This document shows, piece after piece, positions 1 to 9,105 of a stretch of 55,506 nt of DNA. The DNA comes from Lachnospiraceae bacterium. Lineage in GTDB: Bacteria; Bacillota; Clostridia; Lachnospirales; Lachnospiraceae. The stretch lies in NCBI GenBank assembly GCA_021199495.1, contig JAJQHY010000088.1, positions 1 to 55,506 on the forward strand. The letters run 5' to 3'. The notes below the pieces were generated by a model. The model did not search any database. It saw nothing but the letters and a program-made list of their open reading frames with translations, and was not told the origin of the DNA. The translations under genes and the position numbers were made by a program. Position 1 is the stretch's first letter; each line of letters begins with the position of its first letter.

Positions 1-809
1 CTGGGTTTCATAACCCCATTGGTGCCTTTCGCAGAAAGGCGGAATATACTTATGATGAATCCAATTTGCTGCTTTCGAGCTTTGTAGAGCATTACAGAGA
101 TGGCTCTTTCACATATCAGGAAACAAAAGCTTACGATGATGGAAGACTTATTAATCAAGAATATAAGTATCCGTCTGATGACTCTCTTGGATATAATATC
201 GAGTATATGTATGATGAAGACGGGAATCTTATTAAAGAAACGTGGTCAGGTCGGGAGGCACGGGTTCTGGAATACAGATATGAGAATGGGCTTTTAGTTG
301 AAATATGTACAGTTGCTGGCTACAGTAATGCAAGTACTATCTATTATACATATGATGAAAGTGGAAATTTGCTGTCTCAACTTGATGTTGGACAAAATGA
401 TTCTTCTCATGTTTTGTTTGAGTATACATATGACGAAGACGGAAATGTTCTGACAAAATCAGAATCCATGGACATAGGCAAGTATTCTATAACAAAAGAT
501 TGGGAAAATGTTTATGTATATAATAATGGACAATTAATTGAAATGTATGAATACTTTTATGATGGCTCAGAAGAGGAGATTATAACAAGTTCATATATCA
601 CGGAATACACCTATGAGGATGGGAAACTTCTGAGAGAGGTTAAATATTCATATCGTTCAGATGGGACTTTGTATGATAATGGTGTCAATTATACGGAGTA
701 TACATATGATGAAAACGGTAATCTTATAGCGAGTGTGTATTTGGATTCAGAGAGAGCAGAGCTTTATAAATATGAGTATACTTACGTAGCATTTAGCGTT
801 AATGATTGA
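1..809 (+). CDS. YD-repeat surface protein, 5' end outside window
   Basis: The reading frame is open to the first base of the window (codons before base 66 read ...EYTYDESNLLL), so only the C-terminal part is present; the TTG at 66 is not a convincing start. At least six YD-type motifs (E-Y-x-Y-D-E-x-G-N-L) are spaced about 25-45 residues apart, as in RHS/YD-repeat proteins, which usually form extended beta structures on the cell surface. The end (YKYEYTY...) resembles the end of the YD-repeat lipoprotein at 7500-9038. By analogy with that paralogue the missing N-terminus probably carries a lipoprotein signal and the TPR-like cassette, but this is inference. The stop overlaps no gene; the next start (830) lies 20 bases downstream, suggesting co-transcription. 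No toxin-like C-terminal domain is visible. Confidence 0.8.
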   Translation, partial: GFHNPIGAFRRKAEYTYDESNLLLSSFVEHYRDGSFTYQETKAYDDGRLINQEYKYPSDDSLGYNIEYMYDEDGNLIKETWSGREARVLEYRYENGLLVEICTVAGYSNASTIYYTYDESGNLLSQLDVGQNDSSHVLFEYTYDEDGNVLTKSESMDIGKYSITKDWENVYVYNNGQLIEMYEYFYDGSEEEIITSSYITEYTYEDGKLLREVKYSYRSDGTLYDNGVNYTEYTYDENGNLIASVYLDSERAELYKYEYTYVAFSVND

Positions 810-829
810 CGGGTCAGGAGAGAAACTAT

Positions 830-2695
830 ATGAATAAGATGTATCGGAAGATAAATATGATTTGGGCATTGTTGATTGTAACGATGTTGGCTGTAACGGC
901 TTGCAGCCGCAGTACTGGTACAACCTGGCAGGAGCAGTACGACCTGGGAATGCAGTACCTGACAGACGGTGATTATTCAGCTGCAGTGGTGGCATTCACA
1001 AAAGCGATTGAGACTGAGCCCAAAGTGGCTGCTGTATATATCGCGCGAGGAGATGCTTACAGTGCCTGGGCAGAGGAAACGGAGACTGCGGCACTGGCTT
1101 CTTTGCCTGAAGGAGGCACAATAGAGTGGTCTTTGGTTACTGTGACGGCCGATGATGGCGGTACATATACGCTGGAAGAATTATATGAAAATGCGGTCAG
1201 CGACTATGAGGAAGCAATCAGACTGATCGAGAGCGGTGAGGCGTTGGACGAATCGACGGAGGAACTTTTGGAGGAAGCGGACGAAAAGCGCCAGGAGATC
1301 GAAGACAGGCTTCAGGAAAACAGTGATTCCCTGGAAGAAGATAATTCATGGACAGTTTCTGAATATTTCGGTGTGATGGAGAATTGGGAATCATCGGATT
1401 ATGTATTTGGCAATGATACGATTCTGCGCAGAGAAATCAGTTCGATTGTTTTTCTGAACAGCTTTGAGGATATGCCGACCGATGCCTGGGATATTTCTAC
1501 AGACGGAGACGGGTCTGTCATGGCCTGGGTTATAAAAGACGGAGAATATTATATTCTGTATATTGCAAGTGAAGACGGTGTGTTAGCTCCATCTGACTGT
1601 AGTTATTTGTTTTCAGGATATTCTTCAGTTGTATCATTTGATCTCAGTTATTTTGATACCAGTAATGTGAGGCGGATGGATGGTATGTTCTCTGGCTGTA
1701 GTAGTTTGACTGAACTGGATTTGCGTAATTTTGATACAGGCAAAGTAACCCTTATGGGAGGCATGTTCAGCGGTTGTGAGAGCTTAGAAAAACTGGATGT
1801 GAGTTCTTTTAATACGGAAAATGTTACATCCATGGACAATATGTTTGGCAGCTGTATATCATTGACAGAGCTGGACTTAAGCTCGTTTCATACGGAACAA
1901 GTGACTTCGATGGCGGGAATGTTTTCCGGGTGTGAAAACCTGCTTTCTCTGGATTTAAGTAATTTTGATACGGCAAATCTGACTTCGACATGGGGTATGT
2001 TTAACGACTGTACTGGTCTTATTTCTCTTGATATCAGCAGTTTTGATACCGGAAATGTGACTACGATGACAATGATGTTTTCCGGATGTGAAAATCTGAC
2101 AGACCTGGATGTCAGCCATTTTAATACCGAAAATGTTACGGATATGAGCAGTATGTTCCAGCATTGCTCCAGTTTAACTGAAATTGATGTAAGTAGTTTC
2201 GATACAGGAAATGTGACTACTATGGGTGCCATGTTTAATGGTTGTTATAGTGTGACATTTTTGGATGTGAGCAATTTTGATACCGGAAATGTGATTAATA
2301 TAGAGGCAATGTTCAGTTCCTGCGAAAACCTTACCAGCCTGGATGTGAGCAATTTTGATACCAGTAAGGTGCAGAACATGTATAGCATGTTTGGCAGGTG
2401 CAGTTCCCTTACATCTTTGAATGTGAGCGGATTTGACACGTCTGAAGTTCAGAACATGCGTTGTATGTTTGTTGGATGCAGCGGGCTGACGTCTCTGGAT
2501 GTGAGTGGATTTGACACAAGTAACGCAACAGATATGTCAGATATGTTTACTGGATGCAGTAGTCTGGTGTATTTGGATATCAGTCAGTTCGACTATTCAA
2601 GCTGTGTATATGCGGATGGAAGTCCGCTTATTGAGGGAACTGCTGACGCATATTCCTATTTGGGGTTAGGCACAACTTTGATTCCATTTGAATGA
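830..2695 (+). CDS. BspA-like repeat lipoprotein with TPR-like N-terminus
   Basis: Predicted 621-residue surface lipoprotein. ATG at 830 is chosen because AGGAG lies about 9 bases upstream and it gives a clean lipoprotein signal (lipobox V-T-A-C, Cys25); an ATG at 806 would overlap the previous gene. Residues ~31-80 carry the family's shared cassette (W-Q-E-Q-Y-D-L-G..., TPR-like), followed by an acidic helical stretch to ~residue 180. Bases 1655-2590 encode twelve consecutive 26-residue repeats of the type D-T-x-N-V-T-x-M-x-x-M-F-x-G-C-x-x-L-x-x-L-D-V-S-x-F, the pattern of BspA/DUF285 leucine-rich surface repeats. Such repeats are linked to adhesion in oral and gut bacteria; a ligand cannot be told here. 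The repeat half looks AT-richer than the cassette. Confidence 0.85.
   Translation: MNKMYRKINMIWALLIVTMLAVTACSRSTGTTWQEQYDLGMQYLTDGDYSAAVVAFTKAIETEPKVAAVYIARGDAYSAWAEETETAALASLPEGGTIEWSLVTVTADDGGTYTLEELYENAVSDYEEAIRLIESGEALDESTEELLEEADEKRQEIEDRLQENSDSLEEDNSWTVSEYFGVMENWESSDYVFGNDTILRREISSIVFLNSFEDMPTDAWDISTDGDGSVMAWVIKDGEYYILYIASEDGVLAPSDCSYLFSGYSSVVSFDLSYFDTSNVRRMDGMFSGCSSLTELDLRNFDTGKVTLMGGMFSGCESLEKLDVSSFNTENVTSMDNMFGSCISLTELDLSSFHTEQVTSMAGMFSGCENLLSLDLSNFDTANLTSTWGMFNDCTGLISLDISSFDTGNVTTMTMMFSGCENLTDLDVSHFNTENVTDMSSMFQHCSSLTEIDVSSFDTGNVTTMGAMFNGCYSVTFLDVSNFDTGNVINIEAMFSSCENLTSLDVSNFDTSKVQNMYSMFGRCSSLTSLNVSGFDTSEVQNMRCMFVGCSGLTSLDVSGFDTSNATDMSDMFTGCSSLVYLDISQFDYSSCVYADGSPLIEGTADAYSYLGLGTTLIPFE
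1655..2590 (+). repeat. Twelve 78-bp tandem repeats (BspA-like)
   Basis: Twelve in-frame units of exactly 26 codons, each starting at D/N/H-T and ending S-x-F or N-F, with no insertion between units. DNA identity between units is moderate. Because the pattern is regular, open frames also appear on the opposite strand; these are shadows. Confidence 0.85.
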
Positions 2696-2819
2696 GTGGG
2701 TGAGAGTGAAAAGCATCCACAATTTTTTGTAAAAACATGGATTTGAAGTATTTCATTTCTGGCCATGTTGTATTTACTGGTTGTTCATTGGTATCAATGA
2801 AGAGGGGAGAAAAGTATAT

Positions 2820-4094
2820 ATGACACGGAAAAGAAGTTATACAACAGGAGCCTTTCTTGTTTTCATGATTTTTCTGTTATTTACCGCATGCGGTAGCAGC
2901 AGTACGGCCGCATGGCAGGGGCAGTATGACTTGGGTATACAGTATCTGACCGACGGCGACTATTCGGCAGCCGTTGTGGCATTGACCGCGGCAATCGAGA
3001 CTGAGCCGAAAATGGCCGCTCTTTATATTGCGCGTGGAGATGCATACAGTGCCTGGGCGGAGAAAACGACGGAGGCAGCGCTCACGGCCGTGTCTGATGG
3101 GGAAATGGTTGAATGGTCTGAAATCACTATCACTGCGGGTGATGACAGCACATATACACTTGAAGAATTATATGAGAATGCAATCAGCGATTACGAGGAA
3201 GCAATCAGGCTGATTGAGGGCGGCGAAGCTGTAGACGATTCGCCTGAGGAGCTTTTACAGGAAGCAGATGAAAAACTGCAGAAAATCAAAGACAGACGGG
3301 AAGAAAGCCGTGAAGATTATACGAAGATGCTGGATGAGTTGAATTCGTCCGATGATGAAGCGGTTGTGCAGGCAGATGGAACAGAAGGCTCCGAGGAGTC
3401 GGAAAAATCAGAGTCAGTGGACGATCACCTGGAGGATTATCAGAATTATGAAGAGTGTTCTGAAGAGGAACAAGCGGTGATTGTTATGCTGGTTGATGCA
3501 GCTGTGAGCGGCGATCTGAACAGTCTGCCGGAGTTGACGGAGATACCGGAGATCACTGGGTACTTCTATTATGACGGGTATAAGGTACAGATTACGAGAG
3601 GGTATGATTATGGTCAAACAAATGATGGCTTGGAAGGTTATTTTTGGCCGTATATGATCGTTTCGGTTCGTCCCCAAAATGGGATTGGATACTGTTATTA
3701 TATAAGGGATGATCTGGACTGGGAATATGTAGAGGACGGATCATATGGAATATATCGAGGTACAGATTATGTGATATGTACCTGTGAGAACTGGAACTGG
3801 AATGGAGAATACATACAGACCAATACCCGTGATAATGGATTTGCAGCGACTGTAAATACTGAGTCGGGCACAGTAGTGGATAATATAAAAGAGGGAACAG
3901 CCACTGTGACACACCAATTTACGTATTATGTACCGGGATATGATGAAGAAAGTTCCTGGACTGTTACTTATGAAGGCGGACATTGTGTTGACGGTAATGG
4001 CATTGATTTAATGTTTAGCTCAAGTCAAGCAGTAAGAGAAGACTATTGGCAACTGGAGGTCGTAGGTGATCGATCAAAGCTTTATAAATATTAG
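2820..4094 (+). CDS. Lipoprotein with TPR-like cassette, unknown C-terminal domain
   Basis: Predicted 424-residue lipoprotein. Start at 2820 is preferred over 2781: it follows GAGGGGAG by about ten bases and places the lipobox (L-F-T-A-C, Cys24) correctly. Residues ~31-170 are the shared cassette with a TPR-like unit and an acidic helical tail. The rest (from ~residue 200) is a tyrosine-rich domain beginning S-E-E-E-Q-A-V-I and containing C-x-C-E-N-W-N-W-N-G-E-Y. It is homologous to the C-terminus of the next gene (4185-5660), but I do not recognise the family. Cassette DNA is nearly identical to the gene at 7500, including part of the upstream flank. Confidence 0.8.
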   Translation: MTRKRSYTTGAFLVFMIFLLFTACGSSSTAAWQGQYDLGIQYLTDGDYSAAVVALTAAIETEPKMAALYIARGDAYSAWAEKTTEAALTAVSDGEMVEWSEITITAGDDSTYTLEELYENAISDYEEAIRLIEGGEAVDDSPEELLQEADEKLQKIKDRREESREDYTKMLDELNSSDDEAVVQADGTEGSEESEKSESVDDHLEDYQNYEECSEEEQAVIVMLVDAAVSGDLNSLPELTEIPEITGYFYYDGYKVQITRGYDYGQTNDGLEGYFWPYMIVSVRPQNGIGYCYYIRDDLDWEYVEDGSYGIYRGTDYVICTCENWNWNGEYIQTNTRDNGFAATVNTESGTVVDNIKEGTATVTHQFTYYVPGYDEESSWTVTYEGGHCVDGNGIDLMFSSSQAVREDYWQLEVVGDRSKLYKY

Positions 4095-4184
4095 CTGGCA
4101 ATGATGTACTTATATCCCATATCATTTGATTGGTAATCTATAGCATGAAAATTTTGGTGTAACGATTAAAAACTGGAGCCCCAT

Positions 4185-5660
4185 ATGAAAGAAAAAAACA
4201 AAAAACTTTTAGCTTTGCTGACCATAGTTTTGATTGTAGTTATCGTAGCTTTGATATTGATCGGATCTAATTTTCGTTCACGCAATGCCTGGCAGGAGCA
4301 GTACGATCTGGGTATACAATATCTGACCGATGGCGACTATTCAGCAGCCGTTGTGGCATTGACCGCGGCAATCGAGACTGAGCCGAAAAGGGCTGCTCTT
4401 TATATCGCGCGAGGAGATGCATACAGTGCCTGGGCGGAGGAAACGGCGGCGGCAGCGCTGGTGGCATTGACTGGTGAAGAAATGTTGGAGTGGTCTGAAA
4501 TCACTGTTACTGCGGATGACGGCAGCACATATACCCTGGAAGAATTGTATGAAAACGCAATCAGCGATTATGAGGAAGCAATCAGGCTTATTGAGGGCGG
4601 CGAAGCTGTAGATAATTCGTCTGAGGAGCTTTTACAGGAAGCAGATGAAAAACTGAAGGAAATCAAGGACAGGTTTGATGAAAGCCGTGAGGAATATACG
4701 GAGAAGCTGAATGAGTTGAATTCATCCGGTGATGAAGCTGCTGTGCAGGCAGACGGAACAGGAAACTCTGGGGATGAAGAATCAGAGGAAGCGGTTGAGC
4801 TAAAGCCGGAGTATACGGTCGATATCTCATTGATTTATAAAAGCTATGAGGACTGTTCGGAGGAGGAGCAATCTGTGCTTACCATGCTCGTGGATGCAGC
4901 CGAGAACGGAGATCCGGACAGCTTGCCTACCCTGTCAGAAATACCGGAGGTTATCGGGTATTATTATATTGATGGTTACCGGGTGCATATTACAAGAGAG
5001 TACGACAAGATTGAGTATAGTTCTGAAATTTACGATTATTCCGCATATATGCTCGTTTCGCTTCGACCCGAAAGCGGTATGGGATATGCTTATTTTATCT
5101 GGGAGCAATCCGCTATCAGTGAACTTAATAAAAGAGGGATCAAGAACTTTGCCTATGACTACTGTTACCACATAACTGATTATATAGCCTGTCCCTGCGA
5201 AGACTGGAACTGGAACGGAGAATATACGGAGACTTACATTCTGAATGATGTCCTTGACGGAAACAGAAACAGCGGTTATGAGACAGGCAATGCGACAGAC
5301 AATTTACTCAATGGAACCATCAGTACGACGGTTACGACATCTGAAACTGTCTATACCTGGACGCGCACTTATATAGACGGAATAATCACCGACAGCTCAG
5401 GAGAAGAAGGCGGGTGGGATGAGTACTACTATAGCACTGATATGTCAGATTACCTTAAGAAGTATTTCTGGCTGGATGAGGCGGCTTATTGTATTGTACG
5501 TGAGTATGATACCAATGATAATTTGACTGCAAAGTTTACTTATAGTTCAGCCGGTGTGCTTATGTGGTATCAACTGTATCTTTATGATGAGGACGGAAAC
5601 TATCAGGGCTATGATAAATATTATGCCGACGGTCGGGGATCTATCTCTGTCAGGAGATGA
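4185..5660 (+). CDS. Membrane-anchored TPR-like protein, same C-terminal domain as previous gene
   Basis: 491 residues. The N-terminus is not a lipoprotein signal: after M-K-E-K-N-K-K comes one hydrophobic helix (~residues 8-27) followed by R-S-R-N-A-W-Q, so it is probably a single-pass protein with an outside C-terminus. The TPR-like cassette follows and is almost identical in DNA to those at 2820 and 7500. From ~residue 210 it shares the unrecognised domain of the upstream gene (E-E-E-Q-S-V, I-P-E-V-I-G-Y-Y-Y, C-P-C-E-D-W-N-W-N-G-E-Y), then ends in a tail with two YD-like motifs (near L-Y-D-E-D-G-N-Y). The Shine-Dalgarno is weak (TGGAG about 7 bases before ATG). Confidence 0.8.
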   Translation: MKEKNKKLLALLTIVLIVVIVALILIGSNFRSRNAWQEQYDLGIQYLTDGDYSAAVVALTAAIETEPKRAALYIARGDAYSAWAEETAAAALVALTGEEMLEWSEITVTADDGSTYTLEELYENAISDYEEAIRLIEGGEAVDNSSEELLQEADEKLKEIKDRFDESREEYTEKLNELNSSGDEAAVQADGTGNSGDEESEEAVELKPEYTVDISLIYKSYEDCSEEEQSVLTMLVDAAENGDPDSLPTLSEIPEVIGYYYIDGYRVHITREYDKIEYSSEIYDYSAYMLVSLRPESGMGYAYFIWEQSAISELNKRGIKNFAYDYCYHITDYIACPCEDWNWNGEYTETYILNDVLDGNRNSGYETGNATDNLLNGTISTTVTTSETVYTWTRTYIDGIITDSSGEEGGWDEYYYSTDMSDYLKKYFWLDEAAYCIVREYDTNDNLTAKFTYSSAGVLMWYQLYLYDEDGNYQGYDKYYADGRGSISVRR

Positions 5661-5703
5661 ATAAGTCGCAGATTACACAAGACTTTTGGTAAAGAGGTCA
5701 ATT

Positions 5704-7380
5704 ATGGAAGAAAACAACATACAAGTAAAAAAATCGCAGAAGAAATACCTGCTGGTGCTTCTGGCCCTGGTCCTGATTGCCATCGCCGTGGCCGCGGTGC
5801 TGATCGCGGTGAAGGTGAAGTCCCGCAATACCTGGCAGGCGCAGTATGACCTGGGCATGCAGTATCTTGACGAAGGCGACTATGAGGCAGCGATTGTAGC
5901 TTTCACGAAAGCAATCGAGCTAGAGCCAAATGACATACGGGCGTATACCGGACTGATAGAGGCATATATCGGAGACGGAAATTATTATTTAGCGATTAAT
6001 GCTGTGGATCAGGGCGTTTTGATTTTGAGTGGAGATGAACTGGAACAAGAACAGGGAGCAATAGATGATTTTATAACTGTGCTTCTGGCTTTGGGGAGCT
6101 TATATCAGGATGAGGATATGTATGGACTTTCTAAGACAGTATATACATATCTGATTGAAGTCTCTCCAGATTCTGTGGATGCATATACTGGAAGAGCAGA
6201 AAATGAAGAAGCACTTGATGAGGTTGAGGAAGCGCTTGAAGATTACAGAAAAGCAAAGGAACTGATTGAAGAGGGTGAAGATGGGACTTTGACTGAGGAC
6301 GAATTGGATGAGCGGATCGCGGAAATAGAGGACAAAATTGCGAAAGAAGATGAGTTGTTAGAGTTGGAAACAGATGAAACAGAAACGATCGACATTGTAG
6401 AATCCGGCGAAAATGAAATGAAATCTATTGAGGGAGAGGGCTATGAAAACCTGCCTGGAAATCCTTCCATTTCCCGATTGAGTATTCTTTCTATCACCAT
6501 TCTGGACAGCCTTGACGGTGTGCCTGAGGATGCATGGGATATTTCTACAAAAGGTGACGGATCCGTGATGATGTGGGTGACGGAGACTGATGAGGTCGAT
6601 GAGACTGCTGTGCAATATGAGGGGATTACACAGTTTTATGATCTCTTTATCGCTGGAGAAGGAGGCGTGGATGCACCGAAGGACAGCAGTCGGCTATTTT
6701 CAGGGTACGTATATTGTAAATCCATGGATCTGAAGTATTTGCACACAGAATATGTAACAGATATGAGTTTCATGTTTTGCTGTGGCGAAGAAGAGAAGAA
6801 TTGTGGGTCAGAACTGGTATATCTGGATATCAGTGGATTTGATACTTCCAATGTAGAAAATATGAGTTGGATGTTTGCCGGATGTAGTCTGACTGAGCTG
6901 GATGTCAGTCATTTTGATACATCGAAGGTTACGAGCATGCAGAATATGTTTTATAACCTGGGTGTGAGTGAGTTGGATGTGAGTGGGTTTGATACCGGAA
7001 ACGTAACGGATATGAGCAGGATGTTTGGATGCTGCTTTAATCTGACAGAACTGGATGTGAGTGGGTTCGATACCGGAAATGTAACGGATATGAGTGGGAT
7101 GTTTGATAATTGTTATAATTTGTCAGAACTGGATGTCAGCCATTTTGACACAGGAAACGTTAAAAATATGCAGTCCATGTTTTTTGAATGCGAAAATCTG
7201 GTGGATTTGGATGTCAGTGGCTTTAACACAAGTAACTGTACAAATATGGCCGGTATGTTCAGTGGTTGTGCGAATTTAAGTGTAGATGTCAGTGGCTTCG
7301 ATTTTTCGTTAATTGATAGTTCCGTTTTGGAACAATATTATGGAAATGATTATTCCAGGTACTTAGGATTGACAGAATGA
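5704..7380 (+). CDS. Membrane-anchored TPR protein with BspA-like repeats
   Basis: 558 residues. The start is ATG 5704, about eight bases after AAGAGG; the in-frame GTG at 5686 has no ribosome site. A membrane helix (~residues 17-38) is followed by the R-N-T-W-Q-A-Q-Y-D-L-G cassette and recognisable TPRs to ~residue 190, with better canonical TPR spacing than the lipoprotein paralogues. From ~residue 385 to the end there are six to seven BspA/DUF285-type repeats (D-T-G-N-V-T-D-M-S-x-M-F); two adjacent units near 6970-7110 are almost identical in DNA. Anchor DNA closely matches the gene at 9106, while its repeat half matches the type at 830. It is thus a chimera of the two subfamilies. Probable surface display; ligand unknown. 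Confidence 0.83.
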   Translation: MEENNIQVKKSQKKYLLVLLALVLIAIAVAAVLIAVKVKSRNTWQAQYDLGMQYLDEGDYEAAIVAFTKAIELEPNDIRAYTGLIEAYIGDGNYYLAINAVDQGVLILSGDELEQEQGAIDDFITVLLALGSLYQDEDMYGLSKTVYTYLIEVSPDSVDAYTGRAENEEALDEVEEALEDYRKAKELIEEGEDGTLTEDELDERIAEIEDKIAKEDELLELETDETETIDIVESGENEMKSIEGEGYENLPGNPSISRLSILSITILDSLDGVPEDAWDISTKGDGSVMMWVTETDEVDETAVQYEGITQFYDLFIAGEGGVDAPKDSSRLFSGYVYCKSMDLKYLHTEYVTDMSFMFCCGEEEKNCGSELVYLDISGFDTSNVENMSWMFAGCSLTELDVSHFDTSKVTSMQNMFYNLGVSELDVSGFDTGNVTDMSRMFGCCFNLTELDVSGFDTGNVTDMSGMFDNCYNLSELDVSHFDTGNVKNMQSMFFECENLVDLDVSGFNTSNCTNMAGMFSGCANLSVDVSGFDFSLIDSSVLEQYYGNDYSRYLGLTE

Positions 7381-7499
7381 ATGACGATGAACCGGGCGTG
7401 AATTGTATCAGGCAGAGAAAAATGGACAATTATCACTTATAGCCATGATAAACTTGTTATTTGCGTATTTGGTATTGATGACGAGGGAAAAAAGAACTT

Positions 7500-9038
7500 A
7501 TGAGAAGTAAAAGAAGCAGGACTACAGGAGTATCTCTCATTTTCATGATTTTTCTGTTATTTACCGCATGCGGTAGCAACAGTACGGCCGCATGGCAGGA
7601 GCAGTATGACTTGGGTATACAGTATCTGACCGACGGCGACTATTCGGCAGCCGTTGTGGCATTGACCGCGGCAATCGAGACTGAGCCGAAAATGGCTGCT
7701 CTTTATATTGCGCGAGGAGATGCATACAGTGCCTGGGCGGAGAAAACGACGGATGTAGCGCTCACGGCCGCGTCTGATGGGGAAACGGTTGAATGGTCTG
7801 AAATCACTATCACTGCGGGTGATGACAGCACATATACACTGGGAGAATTGTATGAAAACGCAATTAACGATTATGAGGAAGCAATCAGGTTGATTGAGAG
7901 TGGCGAGGCTGTAGACGATTCGCCGGAGGAGCTTTTACAGGAAGCAGATGAAAAACTGCAGAAAATCAAAGACAGGTTTGAAGAAAGCCGTGAGGAATAT
8001 ACGGAGAGAAGCAATGGGCAGCAGACAAACAACGATGCCGAAGCACAGGATGAGGAACTGGTGGAAATCGATTCGAATATTGTTTATCTGCCGGTTTCCC
8101 GACATACTTCCGTTAAGGATTATAATAAAGACGGGACATTACATACGAGCTATGAAACGGTATATGAATATGTCTACGACAGTGATACGAGAACATTGAC
8201 TTCAGAATATATTTCAGGAGATGGAGACAGTACTGTAACCGGCTTTTATGTGTATAATGAATATGGGGAAACGACGGAGACTGTTTCTTACAGCAGCATC
8301 AGCGGAACCATATATTCTTCATACACATATGAGTATAATACTGAAGGAAAAATAATTCATACACATATTCTTCGATACAATTATAATGATGGAAGCTTTA
8401 CTTCGGACAGGACAATCAATCAGAAGTATAATGAGGATGGAATGGTAATCTGGAAAGAACAGATTGTTCTTGACAGTAACGGTAACGAAACCAGAACGAC
8501 AGAAGAATATGAGTATGACTCGAATGGAAATTGCATCAAGGTTGTTGAGTATAATGCGGAAGGCTTAGTTGAGAGTATGACCGAGTCTGTGTTTGATGCA
8601 AATGGAAATATTGTCAGCGACATTACATACATAGATGGAGAGGTTACCGGTTCGACAGAGTATGAATATGAGAATGGCAATTTGACAAAAATTATTACTT
8701 TTGACGGTGTAGGAAATATCATCGGTACTGGAAATCAGGAGTATGATGATGCCGGAAATATCATGAAATATAGTTATTATGACGCTGAAGACACGATTGT
8801 AAATTACATGGAATACAATGAAAATGGAAATATAACAAAAACTGTACTTTATGACGAGGATGGAAATATAGATTATGTGGTCGAAGATGAGTACGATGAG
8901 AACGGAAATGTTTCAGTGTCAATCAGCACTTCCGAAACTTCTACTACGTTGGTTGGCTCAACGACTACAACAATTTATTATGACTCAGTGTCTGTGACAA
9001 CATATGAATATCTGGCTGTAGAATTCGAGACTCGTTGA
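7500..9038 (+). CDS. YD-repeat lipoprotein with TPR-like cassette
   Basis: 512 residues. ATG 7500 follows GAGGGAAA. The lipoprotein signal (L-F-T-A-C, Cys at ~24) and the TPR-like cassette to ~residue 170 are nearly identical in DNA to those of the gene at 2820, offset by almost exactly 4680 bases. After that the genes are unrelated: this one continues with about ten YD-type motifs (Y-E-Y-D-S-N-G-N, Y-N-E-N-G-N-I, D-E-D-G-N-I), like the partial gene at the window start. No polymorphic toxin domain follows the repeats; it ends T-T-Y-E-Y-L-A-V-E-F. Likely a cell-surface protein; function unknown. Confidence 0.83.
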   Translation: MRSKRSRTTGVSLIFMIFLLFTACGSNSTAAWQEQYDLGIQYLTDGDYSAAVVALTAAIETEPKMAALYIARGDAYSAWAEKTTDVALTAASDGETVEWSEITITAGDDSTYTLGELYENAINDYEEAIRLIESGEAVDDSPEELLQEADEKLQKIKDRFEESREEYTERSNGQQTNNDAEAQDEELVEIDSNIVYLPVSRHTSVKDYNKDGTLHTSYETVYEYVYDSDTRTLTSEYISGDGDSTVTGFYVYNEYGETTETVSYSSISGTIYSSYTYEYNTEGKIIHTHILRYNYNDGSFTSDRTINQKYNEDGMVIWKEQIVLDSNGNETRTTEEYEYDSNGNCIKVVEYNAEGLVESMTESVFDANGNIVSDITYIDGEVTGSTEYEYENGNLTKIITFDGVGNIIGTGNQEYDDAGNIMKYSYYDAEDTIVNYMEYNENGNITKTVLYDEDGNIDYVVEDEYDENGNVSVSISTSETSTTLVGSTTTTIYYDSVSVTTYEYLAVEFETR

Positions 9039-9105
9039 CGAGATGTCGTGCTTATGTAAAGCGCAAATCCATGAAAGTCATTTTACATGAAGGGGAAGAG
9101 CTCTT

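Noticed and set aside
1888-2232. Minus-strand open frames opposite the BspA repeats
   Set aside because: They mirror the 78-bp repeat periodicity, lack ribosome sites and encode no recognisable protein.
1655-2590. CRISPR-like array from regular 78-bp spacing
   Set aside because: The repeats are coding, in frame, and have no unique spacers.
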